A program made the position numbers and the translations under genes. Source: Dechloromonas sp. ZY10 (GTDB lineage Bacteria; Pseudomonadota; Gammaproteobacteria; Burkholderiales; Rhodocyclaceae). From it: 64,000 nt of DNA. The DNA lies in contig NZ_CP144212.1 in assembly GCF_041378895.1 (NCBI RefSeq), positions 399,001 through 463,000 on the forward strand, in the 5' to 3' direction. Within the stretch, counting starts at the first letter, position 1, and the number at the start of each line of letters is the position of its first letter. The notes under the pieces are model-generated. The model saw nothing but the letters and a program-made list of their open reading frames with translations, did not search any database and was not told the origin of the DNA. Below are positions 9,916 through 18,833 of this stretch, in pieces.

Positions 9916-10371
9916 ATGGCGATGACAAAAATCTTGGTCCGGGCGTTGCTGCTGGCGTCCCTGGTGACGTTGCCGGCATCGGCGCAGGTTATTTACAAGT
10001 GCGTAGATGCCGGTGGCGGGGTGTTGATTTCGAATCACCGCGTCGATAAAAACTGCAAACCCATCGTCAGCGCACCTGAGAACAACTTGCCGCCGCCGAA
10101 AGCTGCGCCCAAGGCTGCGGCAACACCCAGCCCGGCGGGGTTCCCCCGTGTCCAGGAAGAAACCCAGAAGGCTCGCGATAGCGATCGGCGCCATATCCTT
10201 GAGCAGGAGTTGGCGGGCGAACAGCGCAGTCTCGAGACCGCCCGGCGCGATCTGGCCGATCTGGAGGCGCAGCGGCCCGGTGTGGATCGGTTGCTGCCCT
10301 ATCGCGAGCGGGTGCAGCAGCATGAGCGCAATGTCCAGGCGCTGCAGAAAGAACTCGGCAACTTGCGTTAG
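9916..10371 (+). CDS. DUF4124 domain-containing exported protein
   Basis: The 151-residue protein begins with a signal peptide (about residues 1-24, cut after PASA). A short DUF4124 segment, VIYKCVDAGGGVLISN, contains the usual Tyr-Lys-Cys and a paired Cys in KNCKP. The rest is a Pro/Ala-rich linker and a charged coiled coil (about residues 85-150) rich in Arg, Glu and Gln. It is probably periplasmic. The function of the family is unknown. The start is set by the Shine-Dalgarno GGAGGAG 7 bases upstream. DUF4124 genes commonly sit beside glnA-ntrBC in related bacteria, as recalled, but no functional link is known. Confidence 0.85.
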   Translation: MAMTKILVRALLLASLVTLPASAQVIYKCVDAGGGVLISNHRVDKNCKPIVSAPENNLPPPKAAPKAAATPSPAGFPRVQEETQKARDSDRRHILEQELAGEQRSLETARRDLADLEAQRPGVDRLLPYRERVQQHERNVQALQKELGNLR

Positions 10372-10393
10372 TCCCCGGGGTTGGCGCTTGCAC

Positions 10394-10421
10394 CACTGAG
10401 GGGGCCGGGTATCCCTCAGTG
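10394..10421. terminator. Hairpin between convergent genes
   Basis: CACTGAGGG (10394-10402) and CCCTCAGTG (10413-10421) form a perfect 9-bp stem between the converging DUF4124 and RND pump genes. No U-tract follows on either strand, so intrinsic termination is doubtful. It may protect mRNA 3' ends. Confidence 0.4.
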
Positions 10422-10439
10422 ATCGCTGCTAGCCGGTAC

Positions 10440-13400
10440 CTAGGCTTTGACCCTGTGCCAGGCCGCGTAGAGCGCCGGCAGGAAGAGCAGGGTGAGCGCC
10501 GTGGCGACGATCAGGCCGCCCATGATCGCCACGGCCATCGGTCCGAAGAAGTCGTTGCGCGACAGAGGGACCATCGCCAGCACGGCCGCCAGTGCGGTCA
10601 GTACGATGGGGCGGAAGCGGCGCACGGTCGATTCGACAATGGCCTCCAGGCGAGCTTTGCCCGCCGCCAGGTCTTGTTCGATCTGGTCGACCAGAATGAC
10701 TGAGTTGCGCATGATCATCCCGAACAGCGCGATCGCACCGAGCAGGGCCATGAAGCCGAAAGGCTTGTTGAAGACCAGCAGAAACAATGCAATGCCGATG
10801 ATGCCAAGCGGCGCGGTCAGCAATACCATGATTACCTGCGAGACGCGCTGCAATTGCAGCATCAGGATGGTGATTACCGCGAGGATGAAGATCGGCATGC
10901 CTGCAGCTACCGATGCCGATCCTTTCGAAGATTCTTCGACCGAGCCGCCAATCGCCAGTTTGTAGCCCGCAGGCAGCTTGCCGGCAATGCTGCTGATTTG
11001 CGGCTGCAGGCGGTCGACAATGGTCGCCGGCTGGGTTTTGCCATAAAGGTTGCCGCGGACAGTAATCGTTGGCAGGCGGTCGCGGCGCCAGACAATTCCG
11101 GGTTCGAAATCGTGGTGCAGGGTGGCGACCTGTGACAGCGGTACACTCCGGCCGCTGCGGGTGGGTACGGCAAGATTCGGTAGTTGTTCCAGTCGGCGCT
11201 GCTCGTCGGCAGCACCGCGCAGCACGATGTCGATGCTCTTCTCGCCCTCGCGGAAGTTGGTTACGGTCAGGCCGTTGCGGCTGAGGTTGAGCAGGGCCGC
11301 GATGTCCTGGCTGGAAACGCCAAGCAGGCGGGCCTTGTCCTGGTCGATCTCGACGCGGACGACCTTGGATAGTTCGCTCCAGTCGGTATTGATGTGCGAC
11401 AACTCGGGGTCGCTACGCATCACCTCAGCAATTTCTGCAGCGATCCGGCGCAATTCGCCGAGGTCCTCACCGGAGACCCGGTACTGCACCGGATAGCCGA
11501 CTGGCGGACCATTTTCAATCCGGGCGATGTGTGCGCGGGCAGCGAAATCGCCTTGGTCGAACAGGGTGATCAGGCGCTGGCGCAGGGCTTCGCGCGATTC
11601 AACGCTACGAGTGACGATGACCAGCTGGCTGACGTTGGCGGCCGGCAACTGCTGGTCAAGACCGAGGTAATAGCGCGGCGAACCGGAGGCGACGTAGGCG
11701 ATGTAGTGCTCGAAATCTTGATGTCGTTCCTGATCGGCATCCAGCCAGCGTTCAAGGCGTGCCGTTTCCGCGTCGATGGCAGCGACCGAGGCGCCTTCCG
11801 GCAGGCGCAGTTCAACGTTGAGTTCCAGTCGGGTCGAGTTGGGAAAGAACTGTTTCTGGACCTTGCCCATGCCGGCCAGCGACAGGACGAACAGGCCCAG
11901 GGTCAGCCCGATCACCAGCCAGCGGCGGTGTACGCAGAGCGCGACGAGAGCGCGGAAGCGACGATAGAAGGCGGTGTTGTATACATCGTGATCTTCTCCA
12001 TGTGCCGGGCCGCCGAGGCCAAGCCGGACGAGCGCGGCGTACAGGCGCGGCAGCCGTCGTTCAATCAGGCCGGCTGCGCGCGGTGCACGCGGGTCCGGGA
12101 GCAACTTGTAGCCCAGCCAGGGAATCGCGATCACTGCCGCCAGCCAGGAGAGCAGCAGGGCGATGGCGTTGATCTGGAAAAAGGCAAAGGCGTATTCGCC
12201 GGTCGAGGATTTGGCAATCGCAATTGGCAGGAAACCGGCGACGGTGACCAGTGTTCCCGACAGCATCGGGCCGGCGGTGCTGGTGTAGGCGAACGATGCG
12301 GCACGGGTGCGCTCCCAGCCCTGTTCCATCTTCACCCACATCATTTCGACGGCAATGATGGCGTCGTCGACCAGCAAGCCGAGCGCCAGTACCAGCGCAC
12401 CGAGCGAGACCTTGTGCAGGCCGACGTTGAACAGGTGCATGCAGAAAAAGGTGGCGGCCAGAACCAGCGGGATCGAAATTGCAACCACCATCCCGGTCCG
12501 CAGGCCGAGGCTGATGAAGGTGACCAACAGGACGATGATCACTGCCTCCGCCAGCGACTGGACGAAGGCATCGATCGAGCGCTTGACGGCCTGCGGCTGG
12601 CTGGCGGCCTCGCCGATTTCGACGCCGACCGGCAGAGTCTGGCGCAGTTCGTCGAGGCGGCGGTCGAGTGCCTTGCCGAGCTGGATGACGTCGCCGCCCT
12701 TGCTCATCGCAACGCCGATAGCCAGTGCCTGCTTGCCGCCGTAGCGGACCATGGTATTAGCCGGGTCGCTGGTGCCGCGATGGACGCGGGCAATGTCGCC
12801 GAGTCGCAGATTGCGGCCGTTGGCGCGAATCGGGGTGGCGGCGATGGCCTCGACGCTGTTGAAGCTGCCGCTGGGGCGAATCTGGATACGTTCGCTGCCG
12901 GTTTCGGCAAAGCCGGCGCCGCTCACCGCATTTTGCTGACCGAGTGCCTGGGTGATCGTCGCCAGATCGATCCCCAGTGTGGCCAGTTGCGCATTGGCCA
13001 GATCGACATAGATCTTTTCATCCTGGATGCCGAACAGTTCGACCTTGCCGACATTGGGCAGGCGCAGCAATTCATCGCGCAGGCGCTCGGCAATATCTTT
13101 CATCTGCGGGTAAGAAAGACCTTCTGCGGTCAACGCGTAAACATTGCCAAAAACGTCGCCAAACTCGTCATTGAAAAATGGTCCCTGAACTCCGGCTGGC
13201 AAGGTGTGGCGAATATCGCCGACTTTTTTGCGGACCTGGTAATACACATCGGGGACTTGTGCAGGCGGTGTGCTGTCCTTGGCAAAGAACAGCACGGTCG
13301 ATTCGCCGGCGCGCGAATAGCTCGACAGGCGATCAATGAACGGTGTTTCCTGCAGTTTTTTCTCGATCTTGTCGGTGACCTGTCGTTCCACCTCCTGCGC

Positions 13401-13595
13401 CGATGCGCCAGGCCAGAAAGTCCGTACCACCATCAGCTTGAAGGTGAAGGGCGGGTCTTCGGCCTGGCTCAGCTTGCCCCAGGCAAAAACGCCGAGCAAG
13501 GCGGTGACGAGCAGGAAATACCCCACCAGGGTGCGATGGTGCAGGGTCCAGTCGGAGAGGTTGAAGCGTTGGCTTGGGCTGTGTCCGTTTGGCAT
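10440..13595 (-). CDS. RND-family efflux transporter permease
   Basis: The 1051-residue inner-membrane proton antiporter has the AcrB/MexB topology of 12 helices and two large periplasmic loops. Helix 4 carries GLLVDDAIIAVE with the paired Asp of the proton relay. The pore domains show VGKVELFGIQDEKIYVDL and RNGLTVTNFREGEKSIDIV. It lacks the heavy-metal (CzcA) signature and looks closest to the multidrug/small-molecule branch. The adaptor gene is 20 bases upstream on the same strand and co-transcribed. No TolC-type outer-membrane gene is present, so the pump presumably borrows one. The substrate is unknown. Confidence 0.95.
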   Translation of the reverse strand: MPNGHSPSQRFNLSDWTLHHRTLVGYFLLVTALLGVFAWGKLSQAEDPPFTFKLMVVRTFWPGASAQEVERQVTDKIEKKLQETPFIDRLSSYSRAGESTVLFFAKDSTPPAQVPDVYYQVRKKVGDIRHTLPAGVQGPFFNDEFGDVFGNVYALTAEGLSYPQMKDIAERLRDELLRLPNVGKVELFGIQDEKIYVDLANAQLATLGIDLATITQALGQQNAVSGAGFAETGSERIQIRPSGSFNSVEAIAATPIRANGRNLRLGDIARVHRGTSDPANTMVRYGGKQALAIGVAMSKGGDVIQLGKALDRRLDELRQTLPVGVEIGEAASQPQAVKRSIDAFVQSLAEAVIIVLLVTFISLGLRTGMVVAISIPLVLAATFFCMHLFNVGLHKVSLGALVLALGLLVDDAIIAVEMMWVKMEQGWERTRAASFAYTSTAGPMLSGTLVTVAGFLPIAIAKSSTGEYAFAFFQINAIALLLSWLAAVIAIPWLGYKLLPDPRAPRAAGLIERRLPRLYAALVRLGLGGPAHGEDHDVYNTAFYRRFRALVALCVHRRWLVIGLTLGLFVLSLAGMGKVQKQFFPNSTRLELNVELRLPEGASVAAIDAETARLERWLDADQERHQDFEHYIAYVASGSPRYYLGLDQQLPAANVSQLVIVTRSVESREALRQRLITLFDQGDFAARAHIARIENGPPVGYPVQYRVSGEDLGELRRIAAEIAEVMRSDPELSHINTDWSELSKVVRVEIDQDKARLLGVSSQDIAALLNLSRNGLTVTNFREGEKSIDIVLRGAADEQRRLEQLPNLAVPTRSGRSVPLSQVATLHHDFEPGIVWRRDRLPTITVRGNLYGKTQPATIVDRLQPQISSIAGKLPAGYKLAIGGSVEESSKGSASVAAGMPIFILAVITILMLQLQRVSQVIMVLLTAPLGIIGIALFLLVFNKPFGFMALLGAIALFGMIMRNSVILVDQIEQDLAAGKARLEAIVESTVRRFRPIVLTALAAVLAMVPLSRNDFFGPMAVAIMGGLIVATALTLLFLPALYAAWHRVKA

Positions 13596-13615
13596 GGCGG
13601 TGGCTTCCGTGGCAG

Positions 13616-14725
13616 TCAGCGTTGTTGCGCCGGCGGCGTTGCTGTCTTCGGCTCAACCGCTTCGCCTTCGGCTAGCCGGGCGGCGCCGGCGATCACCACC
13701 AGTTCGCCTGGTTGCAGGCCGCTGGCGATACGCACGCCGTTTTCCTCGTACGCCGCCACGGTGACCGGTCGTGATACGACCTTGCCCGCCACCACCACCC
13801 GCACGATCGCTCCCTGGCCCTGATTGATCACTGCCGGCAGGGGCAGGAGCAGACCCGCTCCAGGCTGCCCGGCAGCGCTGACCCGAACGCTTGCCGTCAT
13901 TCCCAGACTGACTTCGGGTGGCGGGTCGATCAACCGAATTCGTGCTGCATAGCTGCGGGTTTGCGGGTCGGCGGCCGGGGCCAGTTCGCGCAGTTCGCCG
14001 CGCAGGGAGATTTTCGGGTTGGCCCACAGGTTGACCGTGAATTGTTTGCTTGCCCGCAATTCGGCAACCCGGCCTTCCGGAACAGCAATGGCGACTTCCT
14101 TTTGCTCCGGGCGGGCCAGGCGCAGCACCGGCTGGCCGGCTGCCACTACCTGCCCGGCCTCGGCCAGGACGGCGGTGACGACTGCCGGCGCTTCGCTGCT
14201 CAGGCTGCCATAGCTGGCCTGGTTGCCGCTGATCCGTGCTTGCGCGCGGGCCTGGTCGAGGCGCGCACGCGCAGCGTTGGCGGCATTGTCACGGGTTTCG
14301 AAGGCGCTGGGGCTGACGAAATTCTTGCTCAGCAACCCGGCATAGCGTTCGCGTTCGGCACGGGCCGTCGCATGTTCGCTTTCGGCACTGGCCAGTTGTG
14401 CGGCTGCAGCGCTGGCCGCAAGTTGCAGATCAGCTGGGTCAAGCCTGGCCAGCGGCTGGCCCGGGCGAACCTCGGCGCCGGCATCGACCAGTCGGGCGGC
14501 GATCTTGCCGCCAACGCGGAACGCTAGGTCAAATTCATGGCGGGCCCGTATCTCTCCGCTGTACAGCGAAATGCTCTGCTGCTCTTCTCCGGCGGCTTGC
14601 ACTAAAACGGTGCGTGGTCCGCTCGGTGGCGCTTCCTGGCGGGTACAGCCGCCAAACAGAGGGAGCAGGATCAGCGTTCCAAGGGCGGGGAGAAGCAGCC
14701 GGGAGGGGAAGAAGAGGCAGCGCAT
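13616..14725 (-). CDS. RND efflux periplasmic adaptor (membrane fusion) subunit
   Basis: The 369-residue protein starts with a hydrophobic signal ending in LFGGC, a plausible lipobox with Cys at about 27, so it is probably an inner-membrane-anchored lipoprotein. It shows barrel-sandwich halves around residues 55-90 (EIRARHEFDLAFRVGGKI) and a coiled-coil hairpin rich in Ala, Arg and Glu. A beta-barrel and membrane-proximal domain follow, with VNLWANPKISLRGELREL. The ATG at 14723-14725 is chosen because the signal peptide begins there; the longer frame to 14791 only adds unlikely residues. It pairs with the permease downstream. Confidence 0.93.
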   Translation of the reverse strand: MRCLFFPSRLLLPALGTLILLPLFGGCTRQEAPPSGPRTVLVQAAGEEQQSISLYSGEIRARHEFDLAFRVGGKIAARLVDAGAEVRPGQPLARLDPADLQLAASAAAAQLASAESEHATARAERERYAGLLSKNFVSPSAFETRDNAANAARARLDQARAQARISGNQASYGSLSSEAPAVVTAVLAEAGQVVAAGQPVLRLARPEQKEVAIAVPEGRVAELRASKQFTVNLWANPKISLRGELRELAPAADPQTRSYAARIRLIDPPPEVSLGMTASVRVSAAGQPGAGLLLPLPAVINQGQGAIVRVVVAGKVVSRPVTVAAYEENGVRIASGLQPGELVVIAGAARLAEGEAVEPKTATPPAQQR

Positions 14726-14780
14726 GGCAGTCGATGGGCGGAGAGGGAAGCAGGATGATAATGAACGACGGGTCAGTAAC

Positions 14781-14797
14781 GCAAGGTGCATCCTTGC
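14781..14797. promoter_or_regulatory. Inverted repeat upstream of ntrB
   Basis: GCAAGG (14781-14786) and CCTTGC (14792-14797) flank a 5-base spacer, 30 bases before the ntrB start and between it and the divergent adaptor gene. It resembles the dyad at 325-344. It does not fit the NtrC consensus. Confidence 0.3.
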
Positions 14798-14827
14798 CCG
14801 TATGGCAAAGCGCCGTACAATGCAGCG

Positions 14828-15910
14828 ATGGAAAACAACGCCCTCCCCGTTTCGGCCTTTGCCGCTTTCGATCTGCTGGCCTCAACCGTGCTTCTGCTCG
14901 ACGAAGCCCAGCAGTTGCGCTACATCAACGCTGCCGGCGAGAACCTTCTTGCAGTTAGTTGCCGCTTTGCAGCCGGCAAGCCACTGGCGGCGGTGTGCAC
15001 CTGTTCGGCGACGCTGCAGGGGGCGTTGGAAAATGGTCTGGCCAACAATTGGGGTTATACCGGTCAGAATGTCGAGGTCCGCCGGCTGGATGGCGAGGTC
15101 CTGCATCTCAATTGTACGGTCACCCCCCTGCGCCCCGAGGTTGCAGCCGGGATGCGCCTGTTGCTCGAATTTCAACCGATTGAGCATCATCTCGCGGTGA
15201 CTCGCGAGGAGCGTCTGATTGAGCAGCAGCAGGCCAATCGTGAATTGATCCGCAATCTGGCTCACGAAATCAAGAACCCTCTGGGGGGCTTGCGGGGGGC
15301 TGCGCAACTACTTGAGCACGAATTGGTGGGGTTGCCCAATGCGCCTTCGCTCAAGGAATACACGCAGGTCATCATCAAGGAGGCTGACCGGTTGCAAGAC
15401 CTGATGCAGCGCTTGCTGACTCCGCAGCGGCCAATGCTGCCGGCAACCGTGAATATTCATGAAATTCTCGAGCGGGTGCGCAGTTTGCTGACCGCCGAGT
15501 TTCCCGGCACCTTACAGGTGCGCCGTGATTACGATACCAGTTTGCCGGAATTGTTCGGCGACCGGGAACAATTGATCCAGGCGCTGCTCAACATCGCCCG
15601 CAATGCTGCGCAGGCGATGGAGGGGCATGGACGCATCGTGCTGCGGACCCGCTCGTTGCGGCAGGTGACCTTGGCCAAGAAGCGCTATCGTCTGGCGATT
15701 GAAATTCGGGTGATTGACAACGGCCCGGGGATTCCCGATGAAATCCGCGAACGGATGTTTTACCCGCTGGTTTCCGGGCGCGAGGGCGGCAGTGGCCTGG
15801 GGCTGACGATCGCCCAGAACTTCATCCAGCATCATCACGGGACGATTGATTGCAGCAGTCGTCCCGGAGAGACAGTTTTCGTCTTGCGACTGCCGATTGA
15901 AGAAGCCTGA
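14828..15910 (+). CDS. ntrB: Nitrogen regulation sensor histidine kinase NtrB (GlnL)
   Basis: NtrB is the cytoplasmic kinase/phosphatase that, under control of PII, phosphorylates NtrC when nitrogen is short. The 360-residue protein has an N-terminal PAS domain (about 8-115), the H-box NLAHEIKNPLGGLRGAAQLLE with His at about 146, an N-box ALLNIARNAAQAM, a G1 box DNGPGIPDEI and a G2 box GSGLGLTIAQN. No membrane segments are present, as expected. The start at 14828 (MENNALPVS) is preferred to a GTG at 14786. It is followed by ntrC after 43 bases. Confidence 0.96.
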   Translation: MENNALPVSAFAAFDLLASTVLLLDEAQQLRYINAAGENLLAVSCRFAAGKPLAAVCTCSATLQGALENGLANNWGYTGQNVEVRRLDGEVLHLNCTVTPLRPEVAAGMRLLLEFQPIEHHLAVTREERLIEQQQANRELIRNLAHEIKNPLGGLRGAAQLLEHELVGLPNAPSLKEYTQVIIKEADRLQDLMQRLLTPQRPMLPATVNIHEILERVRSLLTAEFPGTLQVRRDYDTSLPELFGDREQLIQALLNIARNAAQAMEGHGRIVLRTRSLRQVTLAKKRYRLAIEIRVIDNGPGIPDEIRERMFYPLVSGREGGSGLGLTIAQNFIQHHHGTIDCSSRPGETVFVLRLPIEEA

Positions 15911-15953
15911 GCATGATCAGGTCCGACTCTTGCTAGGGGAGTGCATTCCGACT

Positions 15954-17381
15954 ATGAGTGAGTGCGCCACCATGAAACCCGTCTGGATCGTAGACGACGA
16001 CCGTTCCATCCGCTGGGTGCTGGAAAAGACCCTGGCCCGCGAGGGTATTCCTTTTCGCAGCTTTGCCTCGGCTAACGAGGCTCTAGCCGAACTGGAGCAG
16101 GGCGAGCCGCCGCAGGTGCTGATGTCGGATATCCGGATGCCCGGACGCTCCGGCCTGGATTTGCTGCAGGAGGCGAAAACCCGTTTTCCGACACTGCCGG
16201 TGATCGTGATGACGGCCTACTCCGACCTGGAGAGCGCGGTGGCGGCTTTCCAGGGCGGCGCATTCGAGTATTTGCCCAAGCCCTTCGATGTCGATCTCGC
16301 CGTGGAACTGATCCGGCGCGCGATTGATGAATCGTTGCACCAAAGTGGTGCTCTTGAGGAAGAGGCTCTGGCCCCGGAAATCCTTGGGCAGGCCCCTGCG
16401 ATGCAGGAAGTTTTTAGAGCTATCGGCCGTCTTGCATTGTCACATGCGACGGTGCTGATCACCGGTGAGTCAGGATCAGGCAAGGAACTGGTGGCGCGCG
16501 CACTGCACCGGCATAGTCCGCGTGCCGACAAGCCGTTCATTGCAATCAACACGGCAGCGATTCCGCGCGACTTGCTCGAATCCGAACTGTTTGGCCACGA
16601 GCGGGGGGCGTTCACCGGGGCGCAAACCCAGCGGCGCGGCCGCTTTGAGCAGGCCGAGGGCGGGACCCTGTTCCTTGATGAAATCGGCGATATGCCGGCC
16701 GAACTGCAGACCCGGCTGCTGCGCGTGCTGTCGGATGGGCATTTCTACCGGGTCGGGGGGCATTCGCCAATCAAGGCCAATGTCCGGGTGATCGCTGCGA
16801 CCCACCAGCATCTGGAGGCCCGGGTCAAGGATGGTCTGTTCCGGGAAGATTTATTTCATCGTCTCAATGTGATCCGGATTCGGCTGCCGGCCCTGCGCGA
16901 GCGTCGCGAGGACATCCCGCTGCTGACCAAGCATTTTCTGCAAAAAAGTGCTCGCGAACTGGGCGTTGAGCCGAAGCGACTCAGCGAAGCTGCGCTCAAG
17001 TACCTGGCGGCGCTCGACTTCCAGGGCAACGTCCGGCAACTGGAAAATCTCTGTCACTGGCTGACCGTGATGGCGCCGGGGCAACTGGTTGAAGTGGGCG
17101 ACCTGCCCGCCGAACTGCGTGCCGAAACTCCGGTAGCTCAGGCTGACAATTGGGAAAATGCGCTGGCCGCCGAGGTTGATTCCCTGCTTGCTCGTGGCGT
17201 ACCTGATGTGCATGGCGAACTGGTCCAGGTCTTCGAGCGAATCCTGATCTGCCGCGCACTGCAGCATACGGGGGGGCGCCGTATCGAAGCGGCTAACGCG
17301 CTTGGCATAGGGCGCAATACGATTACCCGCAAGATTACGGAACTGGGGATCGATGCACAGAAGGAGCCAGGCGCCGCCTGA
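15954..17381 (+). CDS. ntrC: Nitrogen regulation response regulator NtrC (GlnG), sigma-54 activator
   Basis: The 475-residue enhancer-binding protein has a receiver domain with phospho-acceptor Asp in VLMSDIRMPGRSG. It is followed by an AAA+ domain with Walker A GESGSGKE (about 171), the sigma-54 contact loop GAFTGA (about 218), Walker B LFLDEIGDMP and the Arg finger region LFREDLFHRLNVI. A Fis-type helix-turn-helix ends the protein (RRIEAANALGIGRNTITRKI). Two starts are possible: 15954, with AGGGGAG 12 bases upstream, or 15972 (MKPVWIVDDD), which gives the usual N-terminus. The likely target in the window is glnA. Confidence 0.97.
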   Translation: MSECATMKPVWIVDDDRSIRWVLEKTLAREGIPFRSFASANEALAELEQGEPPQVLMSDIRMPGRSGLDLLQEAKTRFPTLPVIVMTAYSDLESAVAAFQGGAFEYLPKPFDVDLAVELIRRAIDESLHQSGALEEEALAPEILGQAPAMQEVFRAIGRLALSHATVLITGESGSGKELVARALHRHSPRADKPFIAINTAAIPRDLLESELFGHERGAFTGAQTQRRGRFEQAEGGTLFLDEIGDMPAELQTRLLRVLSDGHFYRVGGHSPIKANVRVIAATHQHLEARVKDGLFREDLFHRLNVIRIRLPALRERREDIPLLTKHFLQKSARELGVEPKRLSEAALKYLAALDFQGNVRQLENLCHWLTVMAPGQLVEVGDLPAELRAETPVAQADNWENALAAEVDSLLARGVPDVHGELVQVFERILICRALQHTGGRRIEAANALGIGRNTITRKITELGIDAQKEPGAA

Positions 17382-17510
17382 CTCCGCTCCGGCATGCAAT
17401 GGGGCGAACGGGGCACCGCAGTTGACGGATGGATGACGTAGATTCGATGGCGGTGCCGGAAATGATGCTATCTTTAAAAGATCTACAGGATCAGTTGGGG
17501 TCAGCGCATC

Positions 17511-18716
17511 ATGCAGGACTTTCTGCCTCGGGAAAACCTTCCGGCCGGATACCTAGTTTGCCGCTATGGCGAGCCGGGTGACTCTGCCTACATCATCGAG
17601 GCCGGTGGAGTCGAGGTAATCACACCGGCCGGGGTCAGTATCGCGCAACTCGGTGCCGGTGAGATTTTTGGCGAAGTTGCCTTGCTGGATCGCCAGTCAC
17701 GCACCGCTTCGGTGCGTACGTTGAGTGAAACCACCTTGTTGCGCATCGATCGGGTGCATGTGCAGGAGTTGCTGAAGCGCACCGACCCGGTGATCCGGCA
17801 TCTGCTGACGGTCCTGCTCGAACGTTTCCGGGCCCGCAGCGAGGCTCTGCTGCCGCTTGACCGACGGGCTGCGGTCGAGGATGGACGGATTGCCACCCAG
17901 ACGCTGATGCTGACTCAGGACCTAGCGCATGCCATTGCCAGCAACCAGCTGGAGTTGGCGTACCAGCCGCTGGTCGATTTGCCCTTGCGCCGTCTGCTCG
18001 GGTTCGAGGCGCTGATCCGCTGGCGGCATCCGCTGCTTGGCCCGATCGTCCCGACCAGTCTGATCGCTTTGGCGGAGAAAACCGGACTGATTCATTCGCT
18101 CAGCGAATGGGTATTGCGCCGTGCCGTTGGCGACTGGCCGCAAATGCGTCGCTGGTGCTGCCAAGAAGCTGATTGCACCCCGTTCATCTCGGTCAATCTG
18201 TCGGCCCCGGATTTGTCTGATCCCGGCATTGTCGGTGTCGTGGCCGGTTTGTTGCAGCAATCGGAAATGCGTTCCGGCGAACTGCACCTTGAATTGACTG
18301 AAAGTACCCTGATTGAGGACCGCGATCAGGTCAGCTTGATTCTCGGCCAGCTTTCCGCACTCGGGGTCAAGGTCGCACTCGACGATTTTGGTACAGGCTA
18401 CGCCGGCCTTGATTGCCTCAAGTCGCTGCCGGTTTCCTGTCTCAAGATCGACCAGGTGTTCGTGCGTGAAATGCTGAGTTCTCAGCGTAGTCACGAGATT
18501 GTCTCGACGGCGATCAATCTGGCGCGCTCGCTCGGCTTGTCCACAATTGGTGAAGGGATCGAGGAGGAGGCCGTCGCCGCTGAACTGGAGCGCCTGGGGT
18601 GCGATATCGGCCAAGGCTATCATTTTGCCCGGCCGCTGGCGCTGGCCTCGGTTGCTGCATGGGTAGGAGAGGCCCGGCGGCTGGGGCGGCTCCAGGGGGC
18701 GATGTTGTGCGATTGA
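17511..18716 (+). CDS. Cyclic-nucleotide-binding domain fused to EAL phosphodiesterase
   Basis: The 401-residue cytoplasmic protein has a Crp-like nucleotide-binding fold at about residues 5-115 (GEPGDSAYIIEAG, GEIFGEVALLDRQSRTASVRT), then an EAL domain at about 140-395. The EAL motif is in GFEALIRWRHP, and the metal/catalytic residues are in LELTEST, DDFGTGYAGLDCLK and GEGIEEEA, so c-di-GMP hydrolysis is likely. The Crp-like part resembles the cAMP/cGMP or c-di-GMP sensing type, but the Arg-Thr pair that binds cAMP phosphate is only partly matched (RTAS). It lies 130 bases after ntrC with its own weak Shine-Dalgarno, so co-transcription is uncertain. Confidence 0.9.
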   Translation: MQDFLPRENLPAGYLVCRYGEPGDSAYIIEAGGVEVITPAGVSIAQLGAGEIFGEVALLDRQSRTASVRTLSETTLLRIDRVHVQELLKRTDPVIRHLLTVLLERFRARSEALLPLDRRAAVEDGRIATQTLMLTQDLAHAIASNQLELAYQPLVDLPLRRLLGFEALIRWRHPLLGPIVPTSLIALAEKTGLIHSLSEWVLRRAVGDWPQMRRWCCQEADCTPFISVNLSAPDLSDPGIVGVVAGLLQQSEMRSGELHLELTESTLIEDRDQVSLILGQLSALGVKVALDDFGTGYAGLDCLKSLPVSCLKIDQVFVREMLSSQRSHEIVSTAINLARSLGLSTIGEGIEEEAVAAELERLGCDIGQGYHFARPLALASVAAWVGEARRLGRLQGAMLCD

Positions 18717-18803
18717 ATGAATTGGGCCGGTGGTTGCATCCCGCGCCCCCAGTTCATCGGCCGGCCTTGCGCTGATTGATCCTAACAACCAGTTTGGAAG
18801 CCG

Positions 18804-18820
18804 GTCGGCTAACCGACTTT
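18804..18820 (+). terminator. Possible short terminator after the EAL gene
   Basis: GTCGG and CCGAC form a 5-bp stem with a 4-base CTAA loop followed by TTTT, just before birA. The stem is short and the case is weak. Confidence 0.3.
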
Positions 18821-18833
18821 TCTGCGATTGCTG

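Noticed and set aside
10440..13823. 809-codon frame on the plus strand across the RND gene
   Set aside because: It is a shadow in the complement of a well-conserved transporter with high-GC third positions; no family motifs are visible.
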